NCBI GenBank assembly: GCA_029210875.1
Contig: JARGFJ010000018.1
Location: 1-47,249 of the forward strand
Direction: 5' to 3'
Origin: Gammaproteobacteria bacterium
GTDB lineage: Bacteria; Pseudomonadota; Gammaproteobacteria; Nitrosococcales; Methylophagaceae
Length of the DNA stretch: 47,249 nucleotides
Made by a program: the position numbers and the translations under genes. Positions 46,899 to 47,249 of the stretch are shown one piece after another. The first letter of the stretch is position 1; each line of letters begins with the position of its first letter. The notes below the pieces were generated by a model. The model saw only the letters and a program-made list of their open reading frames with translations. It did not search any database and was not told where the DNA came from.

Positions 46899-47249
46899 AT
46901 GAAACAGTCTAACGTAAATACAAAAATAAGCGTATTAGGAAATGATTTAGCCAAACAAAGTTTTCAACTTCACGGTGTTGATGACAACGAGCAGACGGTA
47001 TTACAAAAAAATCACTCCGTCGTTAGAAGTTAATCGAGTTTATTGCCAATCTATCTCCCTGCCTGATTGGACTTGAAGCCTGTGGTGGGGCACAGCACTG
47101 GGTAAGGCTCTTTACTAAAATGGGTCACACTGTACGTATCATGGCTCCCCAGTTTGTAAAACCCTATGGTTAAAGTCTAATAAAAATGATGCCGTCGATG
47201 CACAGGCTATTTGTGAAGCAGTTGGGCGACCTGGTATGCGATTTGTGCC
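46899..47249 (+). pseudogene. IS110-family transposase, decayed and cut by window edge
   Basis: The frame starts at the ATG at 46899 with GNDLAKQSFQLHGVD, then goes out of frame at a run of seven A residues (about 46994-47001) and stops at 47031. In another frame it continues KLIEFIANLSPCLIGLEACGGAQHW and GHTVRIMAPQFVKPY, then shifts again near 47167 to KSNKNDAVDAQAICEAVGRPGM. The DEDD-type residues (D in NDLAK, E in GLEACGG, D in NKNDAVDA) are recognisable, so it is an IS110-type DEDD transposase. At least two frameshifts and one TAG make it inactive. The 3' end is beyond the window. Confidence 0.85.

Noticed and set aside
1..47249. CRISPR arrays, tRNA or rRNA genes, toxin-antitoxin or defence genes
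   Set aside because: I found no regularly spaced repeats, no cloverleaf-like sequences and no recognisable defence or toxin families on either strand.

Overview
The window is a gammaproteobacterial chromosome segment, AT-rich by eye, densely coded and mostly housekeeping. Two dedicated formate dehydrogenases, the RF2 programmed frameshift, the surE-pcm-yqaA-nlpD order and the alaC-hom-thrC order suggest a methylotrophic gammaproteobacterium such as Methylophaga or a relative. That genus-level placement is inference; the sequence contains no rRNA or other decisive marker.

Layout: bases 1-76 are one end of an IS21-like element that has cut off the 3' end of a membrane PAS sensor gene, which is translationally coupled to a PhnD-like lipoprotein gene (minus strand, to 2108). 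Then come parE and parC (2496-6672). An operon for a periplasmic, Tat-exported formate dehydrogenase follows (6716-14744): DUF3305, DUF3306, poly-ferredoxin, TorD-like chaperone, small Tat protein, FdhA, FdhB, a small lipoprotein too short for ordinary gene calling, and cytochrome b subunit FdhC. From 14757 to 17652 two related IS4-family remnants in the same orientation bracket a two-gene cassette (glycerophosphodiester phosphodiesterase plus a short GlpD-like oxidoreductase). Next are ppsR and ppsA, a GC-richer structured non-coding block, a DUF465 gene with a well-formed FNR-type promoter, and the two-subunit cytoplasmic NAD-dependent formate dehydrogenase (22116-26626).

The second half holds an MCE-type lipid transporter (26721-30271), surE-pcm-yqaA-nlpD (30379-33129), prfB-lysS (33210-35811), a convergent HDOD gene, alaC-hom-thrC with a coupled membrane protein (36900-41109), then minus-strand serC, a MOSC protein, a small secreted protein, hemW, rdgB and rph, and finally plus-strand yicC. 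The right edge is the start of a decayed IS110-family transposase gene.

Functionally, formate can be oxidised on both sides of the inner membrane: electrons go to the quinone pool from the periplasmic enzyme and to NAD from the cytoplasmic one. The PpsA/PpsR pair sets gluconeogenic PEP supply. The IS-bracketed cassette would turn glycerophosphodiesters into G3P and then DHAP. No CRISPR array, tRNA, rRNA, prophage or defence island was seen. The points most worth following are the IS-bracketed cassette with its mosaic and deletion-derivative IS copies, the structured block at 21075-21380, the FNR promoter, the cysteine-rich insertion in threonine synthase, and the absence of rpoS from its usual place after nlpD.
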